64,000 nt of DNA from Anaeromyces robustus (Eukaryota > Neocallimastigomycota > Neocallimastigomycetes > Neocallimastigales > Neocallimastigaceae), in the NCBI GenBank assembly GCA_002104895.1, contig MCFG01000217.1:1-64000 (forward strand), in the 5' to 3' direction. Within the stretch, counting starts at the first letter, position 1, and each line of letters opens with the position of its first letter. Both the position numbers and the translations under genes were made by a program. The notes under the pieces were generated by a model. It did not search any database and had not been told where the DNA came from. It saw only the letters and a program-made list of their open reading frames with translations. Positions 1 to 15,458 of the stretch are shown one piece after another.

Positions 1-45
1 TAATTCTCTGATAAATTTCCATATCATACCTTTCATCATTTATTT
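1..45 (-). CDS. Possible internal exon of a gene running off the left edge
   Basis: On the minus strand an AATAG acceptor at 47-46 is followed by an open stretch to the window edge. Read with two leading bases it gives roughly NYLIEINDERYDMEIYQRI-like residues (the first few fall before the acceptor). The composition is mixed and charged, unlike the surrounding AT-rich filler. No start codon or upstream exon that joins in phase was found in 46-523. The family is not recognised and this may be chance. Confidence 0.25.
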
Positions 46-523
46 CTATTAAATAATTATATTAATATAATAATAAATACACAACTACTGTATCCATAGT
101 TATTTATGAAAGTCTTCAAAATAACATCTTCGTAATAAGCAATCTAAGTTGATTTTTATCAAAAATCGATTATAAAGGTTAAAACATATATGCACAGAAA
201 AAGTTTATTTTAAAGCTTTCGTAGATTTCAAAAAAAAGTTAATGAAATTTTTTTTTTTAATTTTTTTATTTATTACATAATAAGAATTTAATTAAATTTT
301 TTTAATTTCTTATTGGCTAATAAAAGATTTGAAGGACAAGGTTTTTTTTTTGGATAAATTTTTTTTTAAAAAATTTTTTATTTAAATTATAAAAAGTTGG
401 TGCAAAAAATGAATTTCTTTTTTTTTTTTAATTTTTATTTTATTTTGTAATATAGTTAATTTATTAAGAAAATAAGTACATTTGTTCAAATTAAAATATT
501 TTATTTAAATTTAATTATAAAAC
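46..523. other. AT-rich 5' intergenic region
   Basis: This holds the upstream region of the dUTPase gene. It contains long T and A runs (about 244-262, 340-372, 417-430) and no coding signal that I trust. The bases just before the dUTPase start are A-rich, as at other starts in the window. Confidence 0.6.
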
Positions 524-1575
524 ATGAGTTGTAAAAATTGTTGTGATTGCTCTAAAAAAAGAAAGATTGATGAACATGAAGTAGTTTTAGAAAATAGCGC
601 TAAAATATATATTAAAAAATTAAGTGAACATGCTTTTATTCCAAAACGTGAAACTGAAGGAAGTGCTGGTATGGATTTAAGAAGGTTAGTAGCTAAAAAT
701 ATTATATAATATAATATTTTTTATTCTTTTTATACTTTTTATTTTTTAAAATATATATTTTTGCTTTTTTTTTTTAATGAAATTTTTGTTAATGAAATAT
801 GAAGGTTTTTACTATTAATAATTTATTTCAGTCAATTACATTTAATAATAAAATTTTAAAAATGAATTTTCTTTTTAAAATATATAATAATTATAATTTA
901 AAAATTATTTTTCTTCTTAAAATATTTATTTATAAAAAATTTTAATTAAAATTTTAGTGCATATGACGAAATTATTCCACCAAATTCAAGAAAACTTGTA
1001 AAAACTGATCTTGCTATAAGAGTTCCAAAAGATTGTTATGGTCGTGTTGCTCCAAGAAGGTAATAAGATATTAATATTAATATATACAATAATTACTGTT
1101 TTTTTTTCTAATTATTTTTTATAATTTAAAAAAATTATTATATTCATACTCTTAAAATTTTATTTTATATAGTGGTTTAGCTATTAAACACTTTATCGAC
1201 GTAGGTGCTGGTGTTGTTGATTCCGACTACAGAGGTAATCTTGGTGTTGTTATGTTCAATTTTGGTGAAAAGGAATTTGTTATTAAGAAGGGTGATAGAA
1301 TTGCACAATTAATTTTAGAAAGAATTTATATTCCTGAAGTTGTAGAAGTTGAAGTAAGATATTATATAATTAATATATAAAAAAAAAATAAAATATATAT
1401 ATATATATAAAAATCAAATAAATATAATATAATAAAATCAAATAAATTTATATAATATTAACATTATCTTTACTTTTCTAATTGTTTCTTTATTCCAATT
1501 TCTTAATTATTAAAATAGGAACTTGATGAAACATCAAGAGGTGCTGGTGGTTTTGGTTCTACTGGTGTTAATTAA
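524..1575 (+). CDS. DUT1: Deoxyuridine 5'-triphosphate nucleotidohydrolase (dUTPase)
   Basis: Hydrolyses dUTP to dUMP and pyrophosphate, keeping uracil out of DNA and supplying dUMP for dTTP synthesis. Four exons: 524-684, 958-1059, 1173-1353, 1519-1575, giving 166 aa, the usual length of trimeric dUTPases. All five family motifs are visible: SAGMDLRSA (motif 1, across the first intron), PRSGLA (motif 2, across the second), a [10 protein letters not shown] segment with the catalytic Asp (motif 3), KGDRIAQLI (motif 4), and the C-terminal Gly-rich [10 protein letters not shown] (motif 5). The N-terminus holds a [12 protein letters not shown] stretch rich in Cys and Lys before the catalytic core. 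Its role is unclear: it could be a nuclear localisation or metal-binding tail. Introns begin GTTAGT, GTAATA and GTAAGA. The first 61 codons run on into intron 1 before meeting a stop, so a single-exon reading would be wrong. Confidence 0.96.
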
Positions 1576-2896
<1,321 letters not shown>

Positions 2897-5800
2897 ATGG
2901 ATAATTCACAAAGTAGTAGTAGTTCAGCTGTTCAACTTAGTAATAGTACACCTTCTGTAAATCAAGATTCGTCATTACAAACTTCAACAGCAGCATCTGT
3001 AGGAACTTCAACAATGATGTTTGATTATGATATAAGTAATATAACATTACCAACTGAAGCTTCCGATGATATCAACTCAAATACTTCAAATACATCAAAA
3101 GTAGAAACATCTATAACAAATACCACAAATTCATCAACAAATCATACCAATGAATTTGATGGAAAAACTTTAAAACAACCTAATATAAATCTTACAAAAC
3201 CTTCTAATGTGTCTTCTTCTTCAGAAACTTCATCACAAGATATACCCTCAACAACAAATAGTATATTATCTTCATCTCCACTTATAACTCAACCAGCATT
3301 ATCATCAATCACTCCTCCTCTTAATAATCCATTACCTTTACCTTTAATTCCTCAAGTATATCCTTTTCCTTTAAATGCAGCTACTCCACCTTTACATCCT
3401 GATTTGTTAAAAAATCTTCCAAAATATCAAAATCTTAAAGCAGCTATACCACGTAATCAAACAATTAAAGGTAGACCACCAAAAACAATTTCACCTGTAA
3501 CTTCTTCACCAAGACCACCAATGATTTCCAATCCATTAGCAGCTGCAACAAATGTTGCTCGTAAAGGTCAACCAATGTTACCAGCAAGATTACCAACTCA
3601 ACCTATTGCAGCACCCCTTCCATTAAAATCAAATAATCCAATTTTATCAGGATTAAATAATCCTTTAACATCAAATTTACTTAATCAACCTATAGCTCCA
3701 ATAAATAATTTAGATCCTCTTATAACATTTTGTACTGCAGCATTAGAACAATTAAAACCTGAATATAAAGCTAAATTTTCAGAAGATTTTAATAAAGTTA
3801 AGGTAAATATTTATTTTTTTTTTAAAAGTAACAAAAAGAAATTTCATTTTAAAATTTTTTTTTTTTTTCTTTTATATATTTATTAATATGTATTATTATT
3901 ATTTTTTTTCCATAATAATATTCATTTTAATTGTAATATAATAAATATAATTTATATTGAATATTAAACATTTTTATTAATATATATATATAACATATTT
4001 TTATAATTAATATAATTAATACTATAACAACTTATAATGAAATATTATTATCAAAATCTATAATTGCATGGAATAATATAATATATTTAATATATTTAAA
4101 TATTTGATTTTTGATATTATTTAACTGAATGAATGATTAGTTAGGACAAATTTCTTTGGAAGATTTTGTTAATAAATCAAAAGATTTTTTGACAACAAAG
4201 CAATTTCAAACTTTACAAAATATAAAAATACATGTAATAAAAATGAAATTAATATATTTTATAAATAATATTAATAATAATATAATAATAATAGTAATAA
4301 TAATAATGATAAAAGAACAGAAATATCAGTAATAATCAATAATAATATTTATTAACCATTCTTATATTTATCATTTTAATTTATTGCTAGATTCTTTCAA
4401 AAGTATCTAGTCCATCTCGTGATAAAACAATTACAGCAAAGAAACGTAAATTAGAAGAAAAATATCCTTTTATAATATATTTATATATTGATATTTATGT
4501 TATTTTTTTCTTTAGAAAGTGAAAACTAAAAAAAAAAATTGATAAATTACCTTAACTCTTTTTTTTTTCATCATTTTTCTCCTTCATATTTTATTTAAAT
4601 ATATATAAATAATTTTTTTTTTTCTTTATATAATTTTATTTTTTCATTGGTCTTACTAATCAATCAGCTCTGAAAAAAACAAAATCCGAAATAAGTAATA
4701 ATAATAACAATAATAATAACAATAATATTAACAACAATATTATCAATAGCAATAATACTACAACAACAACAACAACTACTACTACTATTAATAATATTAA
4801 CAATACCAACAACAATAATAATACAAACATCATCAACAATAATAAAAACAACATTATCAATAGCAACAGTAATACTACTAACATCAATAATATTAACAAT
4901 AATAATAATATAAGTTATATGGGTCCCCCACCACCAAGAATGAATCAAATTTTTCCTATTGATACTCCAGGTATTGGTGGTAATAAAGGTTCTAGTAGTA
5001 CATCAAAAGCAACTCAAGAAATTGATGTTACTAAATTGGATTCTGAAAGTTTAGGTGATGTTATGAAATATGTTGGTGTAGATTTAAAAGAAGAAACGGA
5101 TAATATTTTAAGAGATAATGAAATTTTAAATATGCAACAACAACAAGTAAATCAAACGGATGATCGATCTAAAGCTCAGTCATTTCTTAGTATACCATAT
5201 TTATCTAAAGTAGTAGAGGAAATAACATCAAAAAATGGAATTAATAAAGTTGATCCTGATTATTATAATTGTCTTGCTTTAGCAGCACAAGATAGAGTAC
5301 GATCTTTAGTAGAACAAATGATTTTAGCTAGTAAACATAGAGTAGGTCTTTTACACGATTTCTTTATGGAAGAAAGTAAAGCAAAAAATGTAGGAGAAGG
5401 TGAAGAATCATATGAATTTTCAGTAGTAGTTAAAGATGACGTTAAAAAAGCTCTTCAACTTATTGAACGTCATGAACGTGATAAAGAACGTAGAGAAAGA
5501 CAACGTCGTGGAGAAGAAGAAGAAGGAAGAGGAGATGGTAAAGATGGAGATAAAGGTGGTTCATCTAAACGTAAAAAGAATAAAACTATTAAGAATAAGG
5601 ATGTACCAGATGCTGTAAAACAAAGAATAACCAATGAAACAGCTTTAAGAGCAGCTGGTGGTTCAGGTAAAAAGTATAGTTGGATGACACAAAGTTCAAA
5701 TGATGAATGGCGAGCATCTTCATTACATTTCCATAAAAGTTTATCTCAATCAAAAAGTGATAGTAAAAGTGATAAAAAATCAGGTGATGAAAGTGGAAAA

Positions 5801-6046
5801 GGATTTGATTCACCGAAAAGAGCATTTGGTAGTAGTAAAAGTGGAAAATCAAGTAGTTCGTTATTTAAACGTAAAGATGGTTCATCTCAAAGTCGTTTTG
5901 GTAATTCTAAAAATAGAAATCCTATTCGTCGTACAATTTCACAAAAAGATATGTATCGTGTTATTCTTAAAGATGCAATATTTATTTTAGAAAATGATAA
6001 ATATTATAAACGTAGTAATTTATTATATAAATGGTATACCATGTAA
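2897..6046 (+). CDS. TAF4: Transcription initiation factor TFIID subunit 4
   Basis: Nuclear TFIID scaffold subunit; in this family its histone-fold region pairs with TAF12. Four exons: 2897-3802, 4141-4233, 4391-4445, 4668-6046, giving 810 aa. Residues 1-270 are Ser/Thr/Pro/Asn-rich and probably disordered. Residues about 272-335 (LDPLITFCTAALEQLK... to FLTTKQFQTLQ) look like the RST helical domain of TAF4/RCD1/SRO proteins, an assignment I make by eye. A polyAsn/Thr linker follows. From about 520 comes the TAF4 C-terminal homology region: SFLSIPYLSKVVEEI, then AAQDRVRSLVEQMI. A basic Glu/Lys/Arg stretch leads to the end, MYRVILKDAIFILENDKYYK and LLYKWYTM, which matches the conserved TAF4 C-terminus (DL.F..E....RS.LLYK). 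The short exon 3 uses donor GTAAAT at 4446. An alternative last intron (donor within TGGTATACC near 6030, acceptor near 6154) cannot be excluded. Confidence 0.9.
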
Positions 6047-6986
6047 TATATATATATTTTTTTTCTTCCTTCTTCTTTATCATATATATATATATATATA
6101 TATTTTGCTTAAAAAAAAAAAAAAAAAAGGAACATTCAATTTCAATATTACAGGAAAAACAATCTCTATCAAAACCTATAAATAATAAAATAATATATAA
6201 ATAATATAAATAATATAATATAAAAATTAAATTAATATATGATTTTTTTTGTATTTTTTTTTTTTTTTTTCTTTTCTTATATATATTAATTATATTCAAT
6301 TATATTTTTTAATGAAAATTTGATGTAATTTATTTAATATTAATTTCTTTAATTCATATGTAATATATACCATTCATTTTTTATTTATTTTTTTATTGAA
6401 AAAAAAAAATAATAATAATAATAATAATAATTAGAGTAATTATAATGAAACTTTTTTACACTTTTATTTAAATATATTAATATTATATATATATATATTA
6501 TATATATATTAATGACAGATAAATAAATAAAATAATAAGTATTACAAAAAAAAAAAAAAAAAAAAAAGAGCATATTTTATATTTTATAAATATATATTAT
6601 TGTTTGTATTTTTGTTATTATTGTTATTATTAATTAATAATTGTTATTATTGTTTTTACTTTTGCTAGTAATTACTATTATTGGTATTATTATTATTATT
6701 ATTATTTATTAAAAATTGTTTATATATTAAAAAATTTATTATAAATAATTTATCTTTTCAAGTAATAATAAAAATTTTATTTTATGTATGTATTTTTAAT
6801 ATAATCCAATAATATTTTAAAAAAAAAATAAGAATTAATAAATTTTATTTAATATTTAATCAAAAACATTTTAAATATATATTATATATATTTTTTTCTT
6901 ATTCAAAAAAAATTATTTTTTTTTGAATATATATATTTTTTAATGTTGAAAATATAATATTCTTTTTTCTAAAAAAAAAAAAAAAA
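6047..6986. other. Intergenic region between TAF4 and the phosphatase gene
   Basis: Contains TA and AAT microsatellites (6080-6100, 6408-6430, 6690-6710), A runs (6111-6128, 6545-6566) and T runs. No coding signal beyond low-complexity frames. Confidence 0.6.
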
Positions 6987-8459
<1,473 letters not shown>

Positions 8460-9763
8460 GACATTTTTAATATGTATTTATTTTACAAGTTTTTTATGAA
8501 TTAAATTATTTAACAATATTAGTCAGTAAACTATTATTATTAACGTAATAATATATATCCACTCCTCTTCCTTTTTTTTATTTTTTATTTAATATATATT
8601 TTTTCGAACTTTGTTAATAATAAAATTTTATCAAAATGATAATACACACTAGTATATATAATTAATACTGTTTTTTTTTTTTTTTTTTTAAAAAAAAGAA
8701 ATAAATTATAAATATATATAATTATCAATTATATATACTATTAATTATATAAATAAAATAATATAATAACAAATAATAATCATATAAACACTGTTAATAA
8801 TGATAATAGCAACAACAACAATAATATATAATAAAATTTATCATATATTATAATATAACATAATAATACCAAAAAATATAAATTTAGGTACTACTAATAA
8901 TAATGAAATAAATATATTAAAAAATTTACTTTAAATATTTAAATATTTATAATAAAAAATATTGTAATAGCATTAAGCATTAATATTTTTTATATGCTTA
9001 TTTATTTGTTAATAATTTTTTTTATAAATATTTTATTTTGTTTATTGTTTATTAGTAATTATTCTTTTCATTTCTATTTTTATATTTAGCTCATTAAATA
9101 TTTACTTCACTACTTTTTTTATTAAATTTATTTTTTTTTATTGTAGTATATATTCATTAAGTTCTTTTAAGTAGTAATAATAGTTATTTTTATTAATTTA
9201 TTTGTAAAATAACAAAATGGAAAATTATAAACAACTAAATATGTATTAATAATTTCAAAAATAATTAAAAATTAAAAGTAATATTTCTATTATCTTTCTA
9301 TATCCTTTTTTTTTTTTTTTTCTTTATTAGTAATAATTATAAATTCTATTTGAAATTTAATATTTTTAATAGTATATATAAATAATTAATTAATGGGTAA
9401 TGGAAAAACTATATAGCATAAATTAAATGATATTAATAATATTAAAATTTATATTTATAAATTTTAATATTTTTAATTTTATTTTAAAAAATAAATTTTT
9501 TTAAACTTTTTTATTATTTAAAAAAATCTTGTAATACCATAATAAAAATTATTTTGGCCAATAAAATCAATTCTTTTTTTTTTTTTTTATCATTATTATA
9601 ATTAATAATTTTTTCATATAAAAAACTAAATTTTTTTTTTTTTTTAAAAAAAACAAGAAAGTGTTTCGTATAAAAACATTGATAAATAAAAAAAAAATAT
9701 TTTAATTGGTTTTTTTTCTTAATATTTTAAACTCCTTTATTTTTTAATATATATTTATCTGAA
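8460..9763. other. Intergenic region
   Basis: AT-rich spacer with T runs (8671-8690, 9307-9320, 9571-9588) and no supported gene. At 9403-9419 it holds a 17-nt word that recurs exactly at 14437-14453 (see findings). Confidence 0.6.
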
Positions 9764-10650
9764 ATGGAAAACGAAAACGAAAACTTTCAAGAAGAAGAAG
9801 AATTCATTAATCAAGATGAAATCGCCGAAGTCATTGATCCAGACGAATTAGAAGGTTCATATTTAAATCATTGACAGTAACAATAATCATATATATATAT
9901 TATAATATTTATTAATATAGATATTAATAATAAAATTATAATATTTTGAAATTTCTTTTATTATAAATAAAAAAAATTTGGAAAAACGAATATATGCTTT
10001 TTAATGCTGTTCAATATTTTAATGAAATTTTATTTTTTTGATATTAAAATAAAATTAAATAAATGTTAATATATATATAAATTTATATAAAATATCAAAT
10101 GATAATAATATAAAAAGGTGTTAAGGATGATGATGTTGAAATGGAAACTGAAGAAGATGAAGATGAAATTATTGAAAATGATTCAGAGGTTAGATTTACT
10201 GGTCATAATGGTATATATTATATTAATTTCTAAATCACTTATCAGTATATATATACTTAAAATAATGAAAAACAAAAGGAATAAATAAAATGATATCATA
10301 CTGATTTAATATATAATATATAATTTTAATAATATTAAATAAATAAAAATTTTAAAAAGGTTCAATTTTCGCAATTGCATTAAATCCAGTTAATCAATGT
10401 TACGCTGTTAGTGGTGGTGAAGATGATAGAGGTTTTATTTGGAATATTGTTAATGGTGAAGTTCATTCTGAATTAAAAGGTATATATATATTAATATATT
10501 AATTAATATTTTTTATTATTTTTAAAATTTTAGACTATTTATATAAATTTTTTTAATTAAATTTTAATATTCAATGTTAAAAATTCAATTTTAACTTATT
10601 TAAATAATTTTGAAAATTGAAATTAATGTTTTTATTAATAATAAATATAA

Positions 10651-10718
<68 letters not shown>

Positions 10719-12527
10719 AAAATAAAATAAATTATGTTTTTTTTTTTTTAAAAAAACTATTTATTAACATTTATATATATATATTTTTTCTATCTGTTTT
10801 ATCTATTATAATGTTTGTTAATAAAATATTCTTTACGTAAAAAAATTATATATTAATAATAAGGTCACACTGACTCTGTAGTAGCTGTTGGATTCAATAT
10901 TACTGGTGAATATGTTGCTACTGGTGGTATGGATGGTATCATTAAAATTTGGGATTCTAATACTGGTAATTTATTATTGAATTTAGATGGTCCTACTGAA
11001 ATTAATGTAATTATCATTTATCTTTATTATAATATATTGTTATTATATTTAAATATAATTAATAAAAAGATTATTAAAAATAATATGACAACATATATAT
11101 AATAAATATTTATTTATTTATATGGTTTTCAATTTATTTTAATCCAATTTAATTTAAATTATCTTATTTAATTTTTAATATAGTGGATTCAATGGCATCC
11201 AAAAGGTAATATTATTTTAGCTGGTAGTAATGATGGTATGCTTTGGATGTGGTTAATTCCATCTGGTGTTTTAATGAATACTTTTGTTGGTCATCAAAGT
11301 TCTGTTTCATGTGGTTGTTTCACTCCAGATGGTAAAAATATTATTTCAGCTTCTGATGATGGTACTTTAATTTTCTGGAATCCAAAAACTGCTGCTCCAA
11401 TTTATACCATTAAACGTAAGTCATCTATGACATATAATAATAAAGATAATCTTTATACATATTATATGTATTAATTTATTGATTTGATATGTAATTTATA
11501 AAAATTATTTTTATTTTTTTATTTATATATATATATATTTTTTTTTTATTAAAATTATATATAGCAAATGACAGTAGATGGCATAAAAATCCAATTACTT
11601 GTTTAAGTGTTTCTATGGAACGTAATCTTGTTGTATCAGGATCTTCTGATGGTTTTATTTGCATATCACAATTACAAACTGGTAGAATTGTTCAAGCTTT
11701 AGAAGGCCATATGGATTCAGTTGAAGATGTTGGATTTTGTGACTGGTAAATAATATGAAATTATTAATACTCTTATTATTATGATTTTTATATATATATA
11801 TTTATAAAAAATAATAGTAGTAATATTATTAAATATAATATATTTTATAATAATAATATATTATATTTTAGTAATTTTATCTAATATTTTACATAAATTT
11901 ATTTAACCATAATAATACTAATTATTATTATTATTATTATTTTTTTTTTTTTTTTTTTTTTAAATATAATTAATATTATATAGTTTACCTTTAATGGCTT
12001 CTGCTTCTATGGATGGCACTGTTAGAATTTGGGATTTAAATAATTATAGTGTTCGTCATGTATTAAATCATGATGGTGCTGTTATTCGTTTAAAATGGCA
12101 TAAAAATTCACCAATTTTCACAACTTGTTCTGATGATAGAACTGTTCGTATGTGGGATGCTAGATCAGGTACTTGTTTAAAGGTATGGAAGGGTCACAGA
12201 AAGAGTATATTAGATTTCGCCATGACTCCGTAAGTTTCTCTCTCTTTTTTATTTTATTTTATTTTATTTTATTTTGTTTTTTTATTTTTTACATTCATAT
12301 ATTATTATTATTATTATTATTATGAATTATTACGATACAATTATAGAAATCTTTAATATTAATATTAATTTTAATATTATATATTTTTTTTAATTATTAA
12401 TATTTTATTTTATCAAATTATTTATTATTATAATAATAAAATTATAATTATAAATAGTGATGGTAAGGTTATTGCTACTGCTGGTGATGATGGTGAATCA
12501 CTTATTTTTATGATTGATGAAGAATAA
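9764..12527 (+). CDS. SQT1: AAMP/Sqt1-family WD40 repeat protein
   Basis: Cytosolic beta-propeller protein. Yeast Sqt1 is the dedicated chaperone of ribosomal protein uL16 (Rpl10); the animal orthologue is AAMP. Eight exons: 9764-9854, 10118-10210, 10360-10479, 10864-11006, 11184-11415, 11565-11745, 11984-12229, 12458-12527, giving 391 aa. The first 60 residues are very acidic (EEEEFINQDEIAEVIDPDEL, DDDVEMETEEDEDEIIE), matching the acidic N-terminus of AAMP. Then follow about eight WD units: SIFAIALNP..., GGEDDRGFIWNIVNGEV, HTDSVVAVGF, GGMDGIIKIWDSNTG, IQWHPKGNIILAGSNDGM, SDDGTLIFWNP, SMDGTVRIWDLNNYSV, SDDRTVRMWDARSG and LDFAMTPDGKVIATAGDDGE. The sequence follows human AAMP along the length. 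Intron 3 (10480-10863) holds an AAAT array. AAMP and Sqt1 are treated as one orthologous group; the chaperone role is inferred. Confidence 0.93.
10647..10716. repeat. AAAT microsatellite in an intron of the AAMP/Sqt1 gene
   Basis: About 70 nt of AAAT units inside the intron between exons 3 and 4. Confidence 0.9.
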
Positions 12528-12901
12528 ATTTAAAATACTATTAATGTGATATAAATCTTTTAATTAAAAAAACAAAGGAAAAGAAGGAAAAATATATATA
12601 TCTGAAATTATTGATTTAATGAAAAATAAATATTTTTTTTTTTAATATTATAATATTATAATTTTTTTTATATTTAAATTCATTTGTTTCAAAAATAATT
12701 ATCAATTTTATTTATTTTTTTTTTATTTCTCATATCTTCATAGAATTTAATAGATTAAAAAATGGTTTCTATATATTAAAAAATAAATAAATAAGAGTAA
12801 AAATAAAAATAAAAATAAAAATAAAAATAAAAAATATATATATTATATATTTATATAAATTAATAAATATAAAATGTATATATATTATTTTTTTTTTTTA
12901 A

Positions 12902-12932
<31 letters not shown>

Positions 12933-13183
12933 ATATTATATAAATAAAATAAAATATACATAAATAAATAAAATTAAAAAAAAAAAAAAAAAAAAAAGAA
13001 AAATTATTATATGTGTATAAGATATTATTTATTTTAAGTATTAGATATCTTTTTTATATGATATAAAAAAATAATATATATTTTATTATTATTATTATTA
13101 TTATTATTAGAGTGTATTTATATATTTAAATTTATTTGATTATTTATATAAATAAAAAAAAAAAAAGGTTTAATATATTAATA

Positions 13184-13215
<32 letters not shown>

Positions 13216-13269
13216 GGATCCTTTCCAATTTTTTTCTATGGAGAAATATAAATTTATTTTAATTTAAAA

Positions 13270-13800
13270 TTAAAATACATAAAAGAAGAAAAAATGTTCA
13301 TATAAGGTTAGCTGTAGATTAAAAAATAGTGTATAACTAAAACATAACTTTTCAACCTTATAGTTATTATTGAATGCTTCGTACATGTTTTCTTGTCCTA
13401 CAATATAATCAGAATTGACAATTTTGATTTAAATTGTTAGGGAATCAATTGAATAATGATAATATCTGGAAATTAAGAGTAAGCATAATTTTTTTTTTTA
13501 ACAGTTTAATTTTAGGTACTAAAAATGGTACATCTGAAAAAGTGTTTGATTTGACTCGAGCCTTGCAAAAATTGTTTCACTTTGTATTCTCCAAATTCGT
13601 AATCATTAAATTTTTCCATCGAGATGGAATTATAATTTACGAGTGGGAACAAATTATTGACATCAACATACAAAAACTTAAAAAAAAAACAAAAAAAAAA
13701 AAAAAAAAACAGGATGGTTTGTCTTCTGGATAAAGTTCTTAATATAATTTTTTTTATCGACCCCAAATTACACATTGAAAGGATATTAAGAATATATGAT
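13270..13800 (-). pseudogene. Unrecognised decayed coding-like segment
   Basis: A patch distinctly less AT-rich than its surroundings. On the minus strand it reads protein-like for 13775-13513: MCNLGSIKKIILRTLSRRQ, then a poly-T tract, then LYVDVNNLFPLVNYNSISME and KFNDYEFGEYKVKQFLQGSS, ending FFRCTIF. A GTACCT donor-like site after 13520 and a TTGTAG acceptor-like site before 13397 would join it in phase to RQENMYEAFNNNYKVEKL. There is no convincing start, the poly-T tract lies inside the frame as a possible 36-nt GT..AG stretch (too short for introns here), and the last part fades into low complexity. I do not recognise the family. It may be a decayed host gene, a transposable-element remnant, or a live short gene with an unusual intron. 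Confidence 0.35.
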
Positions 13801-15322
13801 TAATTAATAACCGAAAAACAAAGTAGTAAATAGCCTTTTATAAATAAAATTTTTATTAAATAAGTATTTGAATAAGATAATTGTATATAATTAAAATATA
13901 TATATATATATAAAGTACTTTTTGGAGATTGTGGTACAAAAAGAATTTTTAATTTTTAGTAAATCAATTTTAATAATATTATAAATAAAAATAAATTGAT
14001 AAAATAAAATAGAATAAAATATTATTAAAAGAATTCTTATACAATACTAAACAGTGATATTATATGACCAAAAAAGTTAATAATATATATTTCTCATAAA
14101 AAAAATAAAAAATAAAATGCTTAAAATAAAAAAAATAAAATGTTAAAATAAAAAATATATTAATAAAATCTGTTCCATTTTTTAATTGAGTAAAAAAAAA
14201 ACTTGTAAATTAAAGATTTTTGTGTTTAAATGTTATTTTGTACTTAAAAATAATAGATAATTTTATGATTAATTTTAAAATAAAATATTAATACTTAAAA
14301 TTATTTTTATTTTCATTTTTGTCTTATTTGTAATACTTTCATTACATACTTTTTTTTTTTTTTTTTACATTTTTAATTAACAATTAACATGTAACCTATT
14401 GTATTTATAATGTACATTAATAAACTTGTATCCTATGAAAAACTATATAGCATTAATAATGTACATATAATATAATAATATATTATATTATATGTAACCC
14501 TAAATATATTATTATATTAAATCTAGTATTTAATATTACATTATATTAAATCCATTTTTAATATTATTTAATTTTTATATCTAAAAACTTTTATTACTTA
14601 ATATGTAGATAAAAAATTTTTAATTATTAATTACCATATCAATTTTAAAATACCATATATGGAAACTTGTGTAATATATGTTTAATTAAATAATAAAATC
14701 AACTATAATTATTATCAATAAAATTTTATTACTCAGCTTTTTTCTTTTATATACTATGTATTAAGTTTATCATCTTATAAATATTCATTTTTTTTTTTTT
14801 TGTAAAAACCTAATAATACTTGAATATTTTTCTAATATTTTTTATTCTATTTTGTTTTGCTATTTTTTTTCTATTCTATTTTGTTATATTTTAATTATTT
14901 TTAAGTCATGCACATTTTTAATGTTTTTAAACTTTTAAATAACTTTAAAAAATATTTTTAATTATAAATTATTTATTATTCAATTTATTTATAATAATAT
15001 TTTAATAAATAGCTCATGTATTGTTAATATATATTTTTTTTAAAAGCCATTTTAAATAATTTCATATGAATTAATATTATTTGTATGTATTTTACATTAT
15101 TTGTAAAAAATATTATATTGTAATATATTACATTACACTTAATTATATTGTTACATTTTTATGTTTTAAATATACTAAACTAAAAAACTATAAACATTTT
15201 TATATTAATGATATATTAAATAAGTTAATATATATTAATATTATATTTCAATCTATTCATTGATGTATTTAAATATATTTATATTTATAATAATATATTA
15301 AAAGTCAAATTAAATAATTAAA

Positions 15323-15400
15323 AATAATAATAATGGTTAATAATAAATAATAATAAATAATAAATAATAGTTAATAATAATAATAATAGTTAATAATAAT

Positions 15401-15454
<54 letters not shown>
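15323..15454. repeat. AAT-rich array with TTAATAATAATAG-type units
   Basis: AAT trinucleotides interrupted at intervals by AGTTAATAAT. The same interruption pattern occurs at 41661-42052, so these arrays may spread or mutate in the same way. Confidence 0.9.

Positions 15455-15458
<4 letters not shown>

Noticed and set aside
4660-4948. Minus-strand Leu/Ile-rich ORFs opposite the TAF4 Asn/Thr tract
   Set aside because: They are the complement of AAT/AAC/ACA codon repeats in TAF4 exon 4.
5982-6299. Minus-strand 105-aa ORF over the TAF4 3' end
   Set aside because: Tyr/Ile/Lys/Phe low complexity made by TA and homopolymer runs; overlaps the conserved TAF4 C-terminus.
15081-15263. 60-aa plus-strand ORF in the 12.5-17.6 kb spacer
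   Set aside because: Made of Tyr/Ile/Lys/Asn/Phe codons expected from AT-rich filler; no splice context or motif.
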